From: Chlorobiota bacterium
GTDB lineage: Bacteria > Bacteroidota > Ignavibacteria > OLB7
Assembly (NCBI GenBank): GCA_028287785.1
Contig: JAQBOZ010000013.1
Span: 1-37,693 of the forward strand
Direction: 5' to 3'
DNA: 37,693 bases
Positions 25,964 to 35,941 of this stretch are shown in pieces. Every line of letters begins with the position of its first letter. The stretch's first letter is position 1. Both the position numbers and the translations under genes were made by a program. The notes under the pieces are model-generated. The model was not told the origin of the DNA and made no database searches. It worked only from the letters and a program-made list of their open reading frames with translations.

Positions 25964-28725
25964 TGAACAACTCAACGCCCGACTGCGCCATCGAGGAACG
26001 CCGCGGCAAGGTTCGCGAGCGGGGACTCAACGGCATCGATTACCTGGAGGTGAGCGATGACCAGCGCACGCTGACCGTCTACTTCCTCGGCAAGGCGCCC
26101 GAGTATATCGACCGCCGGAACGTCGTGATCAGCGGCGGCAGAAGGATCACCGGCATCAGGGTGATCGATCTCTCCCTCTGCATCCTGGTCGATGAGGATC
26201 GGGATGACTGCATGAAGGTGGTGGTGGATCGCCCCGGCGACTTCTCGGCCTACACCCTCTGCGTGGTGGAGATCGATGAGAGCGGCCATCCCACCGGCAG
26301 GCCGCTTCACGGCTTCGATCCCCGCTATTCCTGCGTGGAGTTCAGCTTCAAGGCCGGCTGCCCCAGCGATCTCGATTGCGCCCCCTCCGTGTGCCCCCCC
26401 GTGGAACCGGAGGAGCCGGAGATAGATTATCTGGCGAAGGACTACGCCAGCTTCCGCCGCCTGATGCTGGACCGCCTTGCGCTGATCATGCCCGACTGGC
26501 GCGAACGGCATATCCCCGATATCGGCATCACCCTCGTGGAACTGCTGGCCTATGTGGGAGATCACCTCAGCTACTATCAGGACGCGGTCGCAACGGAGGC
26601 CTATCTGGGAACGGCGCGGCAGCGCATATCCCTCCGCCGCCACGCGCGGCTGGTCGATTACCTGATTCATGAGGGATGCAACGCCCGCGCCTGGGTTGCC
26701 CTCCACACATCGCTGGACAGGGCGATCGATCCGCGGGAGATATACTTTATCACCCCGAGCCCGCCCCACAATATCTCCGGCGGCAGCACCCTCACGGCCG
26801 ATAATCTCAGGAATATCCCAACGGAGCACTACGAGGTGTTCGAGCCGCTGCTGGAACATCCCGCCGATCCCATTCATCTCTTCCGGTCGCACAACCGGAT
26901 CGAGATCTACACCTGGGGCGATGCCGGCTGCTGCCTCCCGAAAGGGACCACCTCCTGCACGCTGAAGGACTGGAACCGCGATACCATCAAGGTTGTGACG
27001 GAGGCCGGAGGGGGCCATGTGTTCGATTCGAAACGGCCCGAGCGAACGCTCCATCTGAAGGTCGGCGATGTGCTGATCTTCGAGGAAGTGATCGGCCCGA
27101 GAACCGGCAACCACGCCGATGCCGATCAACGACACCGGCAGGCGGTGCGGCTCACCAGCGTTGAACCGGGAGTGGATGAGCTCTACAACCGCCCGGTGCT
27201 CGAAATCGCGTGGGATGATGCCGATGCCCTTCCCTTCCCCCTCTGCATCTCCACGATCAGCTCGGCCGAGGATGGGTGCGATCTGATTGAAAACATCAGC
27301 GTGGCGCGCGGCAACGTGCTGCTGGTGGATCATGGCGCAACGCTCGCGCCGGAGCATCTCGGCGCCGTCCCGCTGGAGAAATCCCGCGCCGTCTGCGATG
27401 GAATCGGCAGGCTCTCGGAGATAGCTCTCACATCCGGGATCTTCCGCCCGCGGCTCTCGGAGACGCCCATCACCTTCAGCGCGCCGCTCGTGCCGGCCCT
27501 CCCCGCCTCCCTGACGTTGATGCAGTCCCCCGCCGGGGCGCTGCCGCGGATCGATCTTCGCGCCATTCCCGGCGCCCCCGACGGAAGCCGCCCTCTCTAC
27601 AGATATGGCGATATCGCCGATCCGCGCGCGATCCTCACGACCCTGATCGATCCCCATGATCCGATCGCCGCCGCCCTGCGCGGGCTGCTGGCAACGGGAA
27701 CGCGCGCGTTGCTGAACGAGTATCACGATACGGGAAAGCTCACCGATGCGCTTCTATCGGCTCTCCAGAACGATCTCGGACAGCTCGTCAGACGCTGGCG
27801 CCCGCGCCCCGATCTGCTGGAGAGCTTCGGGGATGACGCGGATTTTGTGGCCGAGATCGACAATGACGGGATAGCTCATCTCCGCTTTGGCGATGGCGAG
27901 CTTGGAGAGCAGCCGGAGGCCGGAACGGGATTCGACGCGATCTACCGGACAGGAAACGGCCCGGCCGGAAACGTCGGCGCCGAGTCGATATCCTGCCTGG
28001 TCTATCGCGGCTCCGCGCCCGACGGGATCACCATCACGGCGCGCAACCCGATGCCCGCGGCCGGTGGCACGGCGCAGGAGTCGATGCAGGATGCGCGGCT
28101 CAACGCGCCGCACGCATTCAGGAGCGAGCTGCGGCGCGCGATCACCGCCGATGACTATGCGGCAATCGCGGGAAGGAACCGCAATATCCAGCGCGCCGCC
28201 GGGCTGCTCCGGTGGACCGGAAGCTGGTACGAGATGGAGGTTGCCGTGGACCCGCGCGGCACCGACGAACCGGTGCCGGGGCTCCTCGATCAGATCGAGG
28301 GGGGGCTCTATCCCTTCGGGCGCATGGGCTACGATCTCAACGCACGGCAGGGACGCTATGTCCCGCTGGATATCGAGCTGACCATCTGCGTGCTCCCTCA
28401 CTATCTCCGGGGCCACGTAAAGGCGGCCCTCCTCTCCACCTTCAACAATCGTCGCGGCCCCGACGGCCGCCCTGGGTTCTTCCATCCCGACAACCTCAGC
28501 TTCGGCGACGGCATCTATCTGAGCAGACTGGTCGCGGCGGCGCAGGGAGTTGCGGGGGTGGAGAGCGTACGCGTCACCAGGCTGGAACGGCTCTTCGTGG
28601 GGCCGAACGATGAGATCGCGAATGGAGTGCTGGAGCTTGCGCCGCTGGAGATAGCGCGGCTGGACAACGATCCGGGCAATCCCGAAAACGGCAAACTCAC
28701 ACTGATCATGCGAGGTGGACGATGA
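25960..28725 (+). CDS. Large baseplate wedge protein, J-like (Afp11-type)
   Basis: A 921-residue putative baseplate assembly protein. The N-terminal 130 residues form a separate beta domain. Residues from about 150 carry the core (EIDYLAKDYASFRRLMLDRL, DIGITLVELLAYVGDHLSYYQD, AVATEAYLGTARQRISLRRHA). The second half has the gpJ/Mu gp47-like region (IAHLRFGDGELGEQ, YRTGNGPAGNVG, ITADDYAAIAGRNRNIQRA). It builds the wedge ring around the hub together with the next gene. A run of eight Cys in the first 150 residues is unusual. It is joined to its neighbours by ATGA overlaps on both sides. Confidence 0.92.
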   Translation: MMNNSTPDCAIEERRGKVRERGLNGIDYLEVSDDQRTLTVYFLGKAPEYIDRRNVVISGGRRITGIRVIDLSLCILVDEDRDDCMKVVVDRPGDFSAYTLCVVEIDESGHPTGRPLHGFDPRYSCVEFSFKAGCPSDLDCAPSVCPPVEPEEPEIDYLAKDYASFRRLMLDRLALIMPDWRERHIPDIGITLVELLAYVGDHLSYYQDAVATEAYLGTARQRISLRRHARLVDYLIHEGCNARAWVALHTSLDRAIDPREIYFITPSPPHNISGGSTLTADNLRNIPTEHYEVFEPLLEHPADPIHLFRSHNRIEIYTWGDAGCCLPKGTTSCTLKDWNRDTIKVVTEAGGGHVFDSKRPERTLHLKVGDVLIFEEVIGPRTGNHADADQRHRQAVRLTSVEPGVDELYNRPVLEIAWDDADALPFPLCISTISSAEDGCDLIENISVARGNVLLVDHGATLAPEHLGAVPLEKSRAVCDGIGRLSEIALTSGIFRPRLSETPITFSAPLVPALPASLTLMQSPAGALPRIDLRAIPGAPDGSRPLYRYGDIADPRAILTTLIDPHDPIAAALRGLLATGTRALLNEYHDTGKLTDALLSALQNDLGQLVRRWRPRPDLLESFGDDADFVAEIDNDGIAHLRFGDGELGEQPEAGTGFDAIYRTGNGPAGNVGAESISCLVYRGSAPDGITITARNPMPAAGGTAQESMQDARLNAPHAFRSELRRAITADDYAAIAGRNRNIQRAAGLLRWTGSWYEMEVAVDPRGTDEPVPGLLDQIEGGLYPFGRMGYDLNARQGRYVPLDIELTICVLPHYLRGHVKAALLSTFNNRRGPDGRPGFFHPDNLSFGDGIYLSRLVAAAQGVAGVESVRVTRLERLFVGPNDEIANGVLELAPLEIARLDNDPGNPENGKLTLIMRGGR

Positions 28726-31700
28726 AAGCACCCTGCGGCTGCTGCGGCGGCACTGAAGCAACGACCCCGGCATCGGTCGTCAATCGCCCCGGCCTTCCCG
28801 CCCTCGTCTATCGGGTCGGCACGCACGGGAGTTTCCTCGAAACGATGATGGCCCGCCTCTCCTCGAATGCCCTGCCGCAACTGGCCGGGCTTACCACGAG
28901 GGAGCTGGACGATCCGGCGATTGCCCTGATGGATGCCTGGTCCACCGTTGGGGATGTCCTCACATTCTACCAGGAGCGGATTGCCAACGAGGGATTTCTC
29001 CGCACCGCCACCGAGCGCCGTTCCGTCCTGGAGCTTGCGCGGCTGGTGGGCTACAGGCTTCGTCCGGGAGTGGCATCCTCTGTCTATCTGGCCTATACGC
29101 TGGAGAAGGGGAACAGGGCCACGATACCGGCGGGAGCCAGGGCGCAGAGCGTTCCGGGGCCGGGGGAACTTCCACAATCGTTCGAGACATCGGATGATCT
29201 GGATGCCCGTGGTGACTGGAATCTGCTCGGCATACGGCGGATGCGGCCACAGGCGCCGACGAACGCCGATCTGGCCGCCGGTGGCGCGCTCTACTTCACC
29301 GGCATATCCACCAACCTGAAGCCCAACGATCCCCTGCTGGCGGACTTCGGGGGGATGCAGGAGGTCTACCGCGCGATGACCGTCACCGCCGACCCCGTCG
29401 CCGATCTGACGACGGTAACGGTGCAGCCCTGGATATCGACCGCGAAGAAGGCGGCCGCGAAGACGCTCGACGTCATCAACCAGTTCAGCAATCTGGATCT
29501 GTTCAAGGTCTCCGCCTCCAGCCAGATCACAAAGCGGGTGCTGGACCATCTGGACGATGTGAAAAGCAGGATCGATCCCGCCATGAGCGATACCGATCTC
29601 CAGGCGCTGCTGGATGAGGAGACGCACGCAAGGCTGGAGGAAGAGGCGGCAGCGGCCGCCAAAAGCCGTTCCACACACCTCACCCCCTGGCTTTCCGCAA
29701 TGCGGAGCCAGCTGGCGGCGGCGGCAGGCGGAACAGCTTCGGGGCCGTGCGGATCGATCGCCGACACCACGACGCATGCCACCACCAGCGTGACCAGCGT
29801 CTTCACGGCGCTGACGGCCCCCCCTTCGATCCCCCCCAGGAACAGCCTCGCGCTTGGCAGGAGCACCAAGCAGGCGTTCGCGGCGAAATCGGATATCACA
29901 CCGCAGTTGCTCACGGCAATCCGGCCGGAGCTTGCGGCAAATCTGTACGGCACGTGGAAGAACATCCCCGTGACCCCGCAGCCGGTCATCGCGGTCTACG
30001 CGCTCCGGGCGCGCGCCTCGGTCTTCGGCCACAATGCCCCGCTCAAGGCGATCACCAACAAGGATGGCGCGGTGACCGGCACGCAGGAATGGACGTTGAG
30101 GCGGGATACCGGAAGCGCCACCGACCCGTTCAGAATCGATGTCGCGATCACCAGAAACCCACCACCGCCGGAAGCGCCCTCCATCGTCGGCGGGACGGCC
30201 GGGACGGTGGCAAGGGCATCGATCAACGCGACGGCGGTGACGCTGACCACGAAGGTGACGATCGACGGGCATTACAGAACCAACACGAGGCCGCTCCTCG
30301 CCGGCAGCTTCACGATGAAGATCGATACCATTGCAGATCCCGTGAAGGTCACGATCGCAATGCCGGCCACCGGCGGGCTGACCATCACGTTCGCCCTTGT
30401 GAAGCCCGCCATCACCGTCGAACTCCATCCCGATCTGGTGAAGGGAACCTATACCGTCGACAGCACGGGGAGCGATCTCAAGACGGTAACGATCACCCCT
30501 CCCTCCAACACGACCACGAACGAGGGGAACGACAGTCTCTCGACATCCATCATCGGAACGGCGCGCGGAACGGGCCTGGAGCCGACGGAGGAGCCGACAG
30601 TGGTATCGCTCGACGCCACGTATCAGGGGATTGTGCCCTGTAGCTGGATTGTGCTGGAGCGCCCGGACCCGCCGCAGGGCTCCTCCTCGCCGCTGATCAT
30701 CAGCAGAGTTCTCCGCGCCGGCGAGCGTTCCCGATCCGATTACGGCATCACCGCAAAGGGAACGCGCGTGGAGATGGAAAAGGCGTGGATCGATCCCGAT
30801 GCCGACAGCTTCAGGACGATCCGCGGCACCGCCGTCTTCGCGCAGAGCGAGGCGCTGCCGCTGGCCCAGGTGCCGGTCGACACGCCGGTCTGCGGAACCA
30901 GAATCGAGCTGGATGCCCTGTACGACGGCCTTCAGACGGGACGATGGGTGATCGTCAGCGGCGAACGCTCCGACGTGGTCCCCGACCAGCCGGCGAGCGA
31001 TGGCGGCTCCGATATCGCCGTGAGCGGCGTCCCCGCGCGCGAGCTGTCGATGATCACCGCCGTCGAGCAATCGTTCAATCCCGATATTCCCGGCGATGTA
31101 ACCCACACCACCATCGTCCTCTCGACCAAACTGGCCTACTGCTACAAGCGGGAGTCGATCGCGATCTACGGCAATGTGACCAAGGCGACACACGGCGAAA
31201 CGAGGAACGAGGTGCTCGGCTCCGGCGATGGCGGCAGGGCGTCGCAGGCGTTCGCGCTGAAACAGCCACCGCTCACCTACGTCGCGGCGGCGACCGTTTC
31301 CGGCGTCGAGAGCACGCTCCAGATCCGCGTGAACGATATCCTCTGGCACGAGGCGGAGAGCGTTCTCGATCTTACCCCGACCAGCCGCGGCTACACGACG
31401 ACCACCGACGACGATGATATCGTGACGGTCAGGTTCGGCAACGGGCTTCAGGGATTGCGCCTCCCGACCGGCGCGGAGAATATCAGGGCGGCCTACCGGA
31501 ACGGCATCGGCAAACCGGGGAATGTGAAGGAGAATCAGATCAGCATGCTGGCGACACGGCCGCTCGGCGTGAAGGAGGTGATCAACCCCCTGCGCGCTTC
31601 CGGCGGAGCCGATCGCGAAAGCCGGGATCAGGCGCGAGGCAACGCGCCGCTGGCGGTGATGGCGCTGGACCGTCTGGTATCGGTGCGGGACTACGCGGAC

Positions 31701-32297
31701 TTCGCGCGGACGTTCGCGGGCATCGGCAAGGCAAGCGCGGCACGGCTCTCCGACGGGCGGCATCAGCTTGTGCATCTGACGATCGCCGGCGCCGACGATA
31801 TCCCCATCGACAAGACATCGGACCTCTACGCCAACCTGACGGAGGCGCTGTTGAAGTACGGCGATCCCCATCAGGCGATCCGCGTGGAAACCCGCCAGCT
31901 CCTGCTGCTGGTGATCGGCGCCACTGTCCGGGTCCATCCCGACTATCAGTGGGAATCGGTGGAGCCGAAGATTCGCGCGGCGCTGCTGGATGCCTTCAGC
32001 TTCGGACGGCGGGAGCTTGGGCAGGACGTGCTGCTGAGTGAGGTCATCAGCACCATCCAGAGGATCGATGGCGTGGTCTATGTGGATGTCGACGCGCTCG
32101 ATACGGTGGATGAGACATCGCTGACCACGGCGCTCGGCTCCGGGAAAGGCCTTAGCCCCGGCCTGAGGGAGCGCGTGGTTGCTGGCCTGGCAACAGATCG
32201 CTCGAAGGGGACCGGCGCATCGCGGACGATTCCCCCGGCGCAGCTTGCCATCCTCAGCCCGGATGTGCCGGACACGCTTATTCTTACGCAGCTATGA
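28722..32297 (+). CDS. Very large baseplate wedge protein, J-like (Afp12-type)
   Basis: A 1191-residue second member of the putative baseplate assembly family. The start has a Cys-rich tag (MKAPCGCCGGTEA). The core opens LVYRVGTHGSFLETMMARL, DDPAIALMDAWSTVGDVLTFY and RIANEGFLRTATERRSVLEL. A middle region (about 440-640) is Thr/Ile/Val-rich and looks like inserted beta domains. The gpJ-like end has VRFGNGLQGLRLPTGAEN, AAYRNGIGKPGNVKE, VSVRDYADFARTFAGIGKA and LGQDVLLSEVISTIQ. The insert makes it longer than many relatives and may reach the outer baseplate. An 86-base gap with a hairpin follows. Confidence 0.92.
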   Translation: MKAPCGCCGGTEATTPASVVNRPGLPALVYRVGTHGSFLETMMARLSSNALPQLAGLTTRELDDPAIALMDAWSTVGDVLTFYQERIANEGFLRTATERRSVLELARLVGYRLRPGVASSVYLAYTLEKGNRATIPAGARAQSVPGPGELPQSFETSDDLDARGDWNLLGIRRMRPQAPTNADLAAGGALYFTGISTNLKPNDPLLADFGGMQEVYRAMTVTADPVADLTTVTVQPWISTAKKAAAKTLDVINQFSNLDLFKVSASSQITKRVLDHLDDVKSRIDPAMSDTDLQALLDEETHARLEEEAAAAAKSRSTHLTPWLSAMRSQLAAAAGGTASGPCGSIADTTTHATTSVTSVFTALTAPPSIPPRNSLALGRSTKQAFAAKSDITPQLLTAIRPELAANLYGTWKNIPVTPQPVIAVYALRARASVFGHNAPLKAITNKDGAVTGTQEWTLRRDTGSATDPFRIDVAITRNPPPPEAPSIVGGTAGTVARASINATAVTLTTKVTIDGHYRTNTRPLLAGSFTMKIDTIADPVKVTIAMPATGGLTITFALVKPAITVELHPDLVKGTYTVDSTGSDLKTVTITPPSNTTTNEGNDSLSTSIIGTARGTGLEPTEEPTVVSLDATYQGIVPCSWIVLERPDPPQGSSSPLIISRVLRAGERSRSDYGITAKGTRVEMEKAWIDPDADSFRTIRGTAVFAQSEALPLAQVPVDTPVCGTRIELDALYDGLQTGRWVIVSGERSDVVPDQPASDGGSDIAVSGVPARELSMITAVEQSFNPDIPGDVTHTTIVLSTKLAYCYKRESIAIYGNVTKATHGETRNEVLGSGDGGRASQAFALKQPPLTYVAAATVSGVESTLQIRVNDILWHEAESVLDLTPTSRGYTTTTDDDDIVTVRFGNGLQGLRLPTGAENIRAAYRNGIGKPGNVKENQISMLATRPLGVKEVINPLRASGGADRESRDQARGNAPLAVMALDRLVSVRDYADFARTFAGIGKASAARLSDGRHQLVHLTIAGADDIPIDKTSDLYANLTEALLKYGDPHQAIRVETRQLLLLVIGATVRVHPDYQWESVEPKIRAALLDAFSFGRRELGQDVLLSEVISTIQRIDGVVYVDVDALDTVDETSLTTALGSGKGLSPGLRERVVAGLATDRSKGTGASRTIPPAQLAILSPDVPDTLILTQL

Positions 32298-32323
32298 CAA
32301 GTGTGAAGAGCGTGAAGGGTGCT

Positions 32324-32344
32324 GGGGACGTTTGAAACGTCCCC
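32324..32344 (+). other. Hairpin between baseplate and tail-fibre genes
   Basis: Perfect inverted repeat ggggacgttt/aaacgtcccc with a one-base centre, 27 bases after the stop of the large wedge gene. No T run follows directly, so it is a weak terminator at best. It may be an RNA processing or stability hairpin that lowers or separates expression of the following genes. The other joints from 22593 to here are overlaps or short gaps. Confidence 0.45.
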
Positions 32345-32383
32345 CGACAGGTCGTCCGTTAAGAACTTTTAAGCAATTCAAGC

Positions 32384-34510
32384 ATGAACGCATCATCCGA
32401 ACGGCTCTATCAGCTTCTTCCGGCCATCCATCGCCAGCGCGACGAGATGGAGGGATTTCCGCTCCGCTCACTGCTGCGGGTGATCGCCGAACAGGTGGAC
32501 GTGGTGGAGGGGGATATCGCCCGGCTCTACGAAAACTGGTTTATTGAAACGTGCCAGGAATGGGCGGTCCCCTACATCGGCGATCTGATCGGATATCAGT
32601 TGCCGCAGCCGGCTGGGGACCCCTCCACCGCCGAGGGAAGCACGCTCAACAGGCTTTCGATACCGCGACGGGAGATCGCCAACACCATCCGCTATCGTCG
32701 TAGCAAGGGGACGCTGGCGCTGCTGGAACTGCTTGCCGGCGATGTTGCCTCATGGCCTTCGCGGGCGGTCGAGTTCTACAAGCTTCTCGGCGTGGCGCAG
32801 GGAATAGATCATCTCCACATGGAGCGCGGGCGCACGGCGGACCTGCGCCGTGGCGACGCGCTTGACCGACTGAACGGGCCGTTCGATGAGATAGCCCATA
32901 CGGTCGACGTGCGCGGCATCGGATCGCATCGGGGTCGCGGGCGGCATAACATCCCGAGCGTCGGGCTGTTCGCGTGGCGGCTTCGCTCCTATCCCGTCAC
33001 CCGGACGCCCGCCTACTGCATGGAGGAGATCGGGCCGCACTGCTTTACGTTCAGCGTGTTGAGCAACGATACGCAGCTCCTTGCGCGCGCCGAGCGCGAG
33101 GCCGATCCATCGAGCATCGCCGGTGAGCTGAACGTTCCGGCGCCGATCAGGAGACACGCGCTGGAGATCGACCGGGAGAGCTATTACGGAGCGGGAAAGA
33201 GCATTCAGATCTGGACCGATTCCCCCCGGCAGCTTATCCCCTCCGAACGGATCGTGGTGGCGGATCTGAGCGGGTGGACCTATGTGCCGCATCGCAACCA
33301 GGTGGCGGTTGACCCGAAGCTGGGAAGAATCGTCTTCCCGCCCCGGCAGCTCCCGAAGTCCGGGGTGTGGGTTTCCTATCAGTACGGCTTCAGCGCCGAC
33401 ATGGGCGGAGGGGAATATCGTCGCACCCTGCGCCAGCCCGCGTCGTGCACGGTCTATCGGGTCGGGGAACGGGAGGAGCTGAGGAGGATCAACGACGCGC
33501 TGGATCACTGGCGGAGCGCGAAACCACGCCATGCCGTGATCGAGCTGACCGACAGCGGCGTCTACGTGGAGCCGATCTATATCGACCTCGCGGCACATCA
33601 GACGCTTCAGATCCGCGCCGCGAACAGAACGCGGCCGGTGCTGCGACTTCTGGACTGGCAGACCGAGCGGCCGGACGCCATGAGCATCTCCGGCCTGAAG
33701 GGAAGCTCCCTCACGATCGACGGGCTGCTGGTCACCGGGCGCGGTCTGGAGGTTCAGGGGGATATCGCCGAGCTGACGATCCGCCACTGCACGCTGGTCC
33801 CCGGCTGGGGAATCCACAACGACTGCCGACCGCGCCGTCCGGCGGAGCCAAGCCTGGAGCTGATCAACACCTCCGTCCGGGTGACGGTGGAGCGGAGCAT
33901 CATCGGCTCCATCCAGGTGACGGAGGATGAGGTCAGGGACGATCCGAGCATCATCCACGTCGGCGACAGCATCGTGGACGCCACATCGGCGGAGCGGGAG
34001 GCGATCTCCGGCCCGGCCGGTCAGATCGCGCACGCCACGCTGACAATCGCGCGGAGCACGGTGATCGGGACCATTACCACGCACGGCATCGAGCTGGCGG
34101 AGGATTCGATCTTCACCGGCGGCGTAAAGGTGGCGCGGCGGCAGGCGGGCTGCGTCCGCTTCTGCTGGGTTCCGCCGGGATCGCGCACGCCCCGGCGCTA
34201 CAACTGCCAGCCCGACCTGGTGGACGGAGCAGTCATCGAATCGACGCCCGACCCCGCGGAGCGCGATGCCGCGAAGGGACGCGAGCGAAACCGCGTCCGC
34301 CCGGAGTTCAACAGCCTCCGCTACGGCGCGGCCAGCTACTGCCAGCTTGCCGAGAACTGCGCGGCGGAGATCACATCGGGCGCCAGCGACGAATCGGAGA
34401 TGGGAGCATTTCACGATCTGTTCGCACCACAGCGGGCCGCCAACCTGCGCGCCCGCATCAACGAGTATGTACCCGCCGGGATGGACGCCGGCATCATCTA
34501 TGCTAGCTAG
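32384..34510 (+). CDS. gpI-like tail protein with beta-helix (fibre/tip) region
   Basis: A 708-residue protein. Residues 1-115 are the phage tail protein I-like domain common in eCIS: ERLYQLLPAIHRQRDEMEG, PLRSLLRVIAEQVDVVEGDIARLYENWFIETC, VPYIGDLIGYQLP, RSKGTLALLELLAGDV. Residues 430-600 show short repeating strands (SISGLKGSSLTIDGLLVTGR, LTIRHCTLVPGW, LTIARSTVIGTITTHG), a likely right-handed beta-helix. The end FNSLRYGAASYCQLAENCA and INEYVPAGMDAGIIYAS is typical of this family. It probably links baseplate and surface-binding parts. The ribosome-binding site is weak. Confidence 0.85.
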   Translation: MNASSERLYQLLPAIHRQRDEMEGFPLRSLLRVIAEQVDVVEGDIARLYENWFIETCQEWAVPYIGDLIGYQLPQPAGDPSTAEGSTLNRLSIPRREIANTIRYRRSKGTLALLELLAGDVASWPSRAVEFYKLLGVAQGIDHLHMERGRTADLRRGDALDRLNGPFDEIAHTVDVRGIGSHRGRGRHNIPSVGLFAWRLRSYPVTRTPAYCMEEIGPHCFTFSVLSNDTQLLARAEREADPSSIAGELNVPAPIRRHALEIDRESYYGAGKSIQIWTDSPRQLIPSERIVVADLSGWTYVPHRNQVAVDPKLGRIVFPPRQLPKSGVWVSYQYGFSADMGGGEYRRTLRQPASCTVYRVGEREELRRINDALDHWRSAKPRHAVIELTDSGVYVEPIYIDLAAHQTLQIRAANRTRPVLRLLDWQTERPDAMSISGLKGSSLTIDGLLVTGRGLEVQGDIAELTIRHCTLVPGWGIHNDCRPRRPAEPSLELINTSVRVTVERSIIGSIQVTEDEVRDDPSIIHVGDSIVDATSAEREAISGPAGQIAHATLTIARSTVIGTITTHGIELAEDSIFTGGVKVARRQAGCVRFCWVPPGSRTPRRYNCQPDLVDGAVIESTPDPAERDAAKGRERNRVRPEFNSLRYGAASYCQLAENCAAEITSGASDESEMGAFHDLFAPQRAANLRARINEYVPAGMDAGIIYAS

Positions 34511-34519
34511 GAGAAACCA

Positions 34520-35941
34520 ATGAAAGGCGATATCACTCGCAATACCTTCGACCCGCTGAAGCATTTCACGCATGTGCTGATGCAGCAGGGACGCGTCCAG
34601 CTCGACGCCGATTTCAATGAGCAGGCATCGATCCTCCTTCACTATATCAGGACTCTGGCATCGGACATCATCGGCCCGTTCGGCGGGCCGGCGGCGAACC
34701 TGGGATTCGAGATCATCGTCGATCCCAAGAAGCTGAGCGAGGATGACCGGAAGCGGCTGAAGGCGATGAACATGGACAAGGCCGCGAGCGGGGCCGATTT
34801 CCTGATCGGCAAGGGGCGCTACTATGTGGATGGCCTCCTCTGCGAAAACGAATACTACGCCATCTACTCCAGCCAGCCGGACGCGACGCCAGGCCCTCTC
34901 AAGTCGATTGCCGGCCCGTATCTGGTCTACCTGGAGGTCCACGAGCGGCATATCACATGCGCCGAGGACGACAGCATCCGTGAGGTCGCGCTCGGCGGGC
35001 CTGACACCGCCACGCGCGCGAAACTGATATGGCAGGTGAAGGTTCTCCCGCTTGAATCGGGGACGGGCTGCGGCAATATCAAACCCGACTGGGCTACGCT
35101 GATGAACCGCTGGCAGCCGCAGAACCGCGGCCGGCTCAGCGCCCGCGCCAGAATGCCGGCCGATGCCACCGATCCCTGCACCGTCGCGCCGGAGGCAAGC
35201 TACCGGGGAGCGGAGAATCAGCTCTACAGGGTGGAGATCCACCGTGGCACGGGCGCCGCCAATATCCCCCCCACCTTCAAATGGTCGCGCGATAATGGCT
35301 CGGTCGTCTTCCCGATCCGGACGCTGGATGGCGCGTCGGTGGTGCTGGAAAGCCTTGGCCGCGACGCGCGCATGGGGCTGAAGCCGGGGGACTGGGTGGA
35401 GATCGTCGATGATGATGTGGAGTTGAACGATATCCCCGGAGAGCTGCGCCAGGTGGCCGATGTCAACGTGATGGATATGCGGATCACGCTGGATGGCCCG
35501 GTGAACAGGCATTACGACGAGAACAGCAAGGGACACCCCATCCTCCGGCGCTGGGACCATGCGGCGGGTGACCCGAAGCGCGGCGGATCGAAGCTGGACG
35601 GCGGCGCGGCGATCATCGAGGCGGGAACCGACACGTGGATCACGCTCGAGGATGGCGTGCAGGTGAGGTTCGAGCCGAACGTGGTCTATCTCCCCGGCGA
35701 CTACTGGCTGATCCCCGCCCGCACCGCCACCGGCGACGTGGAATGGCCCCGCCAGAACGATCAGGCGCTCCCGCGATATCCACACGGGATCATCCGCCAC
35801 TACGCGCCGCTCGGCGTCATCTCGGTTCATGCCGACAACTCCGTGACCCTGCTCGCCGACTGCCGCGCCGGGTTCGCCCCGCTCTGCTACCGGTACGGCT
35901 ACTACGGCTTCGGGGCGGCCATCGGCGGGGATGAGCTGTAG
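34520..35941 (+). CDS. DUF6519-type eCIS structural protein
   Basis: The 473-residue product starts MKGDITRNTFDPLKHFTHVL then MQQGRVQLDADFNEQASILL, the defining opening of DUF6519 proteins found at the end of eCIS operons. Other marks are YYVDGLLCENEYYAIYSSQP, YLVYLEVHERHITCAEDD, IPPTFKWSRDNGSVVFPI and VYLPGDYWLIPARTATGD. No enzymatic motif is seen. It is likely a baseplate- or fibre-associated beta-rich protein; its exact place in the particle is unknown. GGAG lies about 7 bases before the ATG, nine bases after the previous stop. The next gene starts directly after its stop. Confidence 0.85.
   Translation: MKGDITRNTFDPLKHFTHVLMQQGRVQLDADFNEQASILLHYIRTLASDIIGPFGGPAANLGFEIIVDPKKLSEDDRKRLKAMNMDKAASGADFLIGKGRYYVDGLLCENEYYAIYSSQPDATPGPLKSIAGPYLVYLEVHERHITCAEDDSIREVALGGPDTATRAKLIWQVKVLPLESGTGCGNIKPDWATLMNRWQPQNRGRLSARARMPADATDPCTVAPEASYRGAENQLYRVEIHRGTGAANIPPTFKWSRDNGSVVFPIRTLDGASVVLESLGRDARMGLKPGDWVEIVDDDVELNDIPGELRQVADVNVMDMRITLDGPVNRHYDENSKGHPILRRWDHAAGDPKRGGSKLDGGAAIIEAGTDTWITLEDGVQVRFEPNVVYLPGDYWLIPARTATGDVEWPRQNDQALPRYPHGIIRHYAPLGVISVHADNSVTLLADCRAGFAPLCYRYGYYGFGAAIGGDEL

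Noticed and set aside
28515-31937. Very long open frame on the minus strand (1140 codons), opposite the large wedge gene
   Set aside because: It is antisense to a protein with clear J-like motifs, has no ribosome-binding site or recognisable motif, and is rich in Arg, Asp, His and Gly as expected from a shadow of G+C-rich coding DNA. Similar shadows lie at 5875-7956, 9007-10215, 25972-27726 and 32750-36238.
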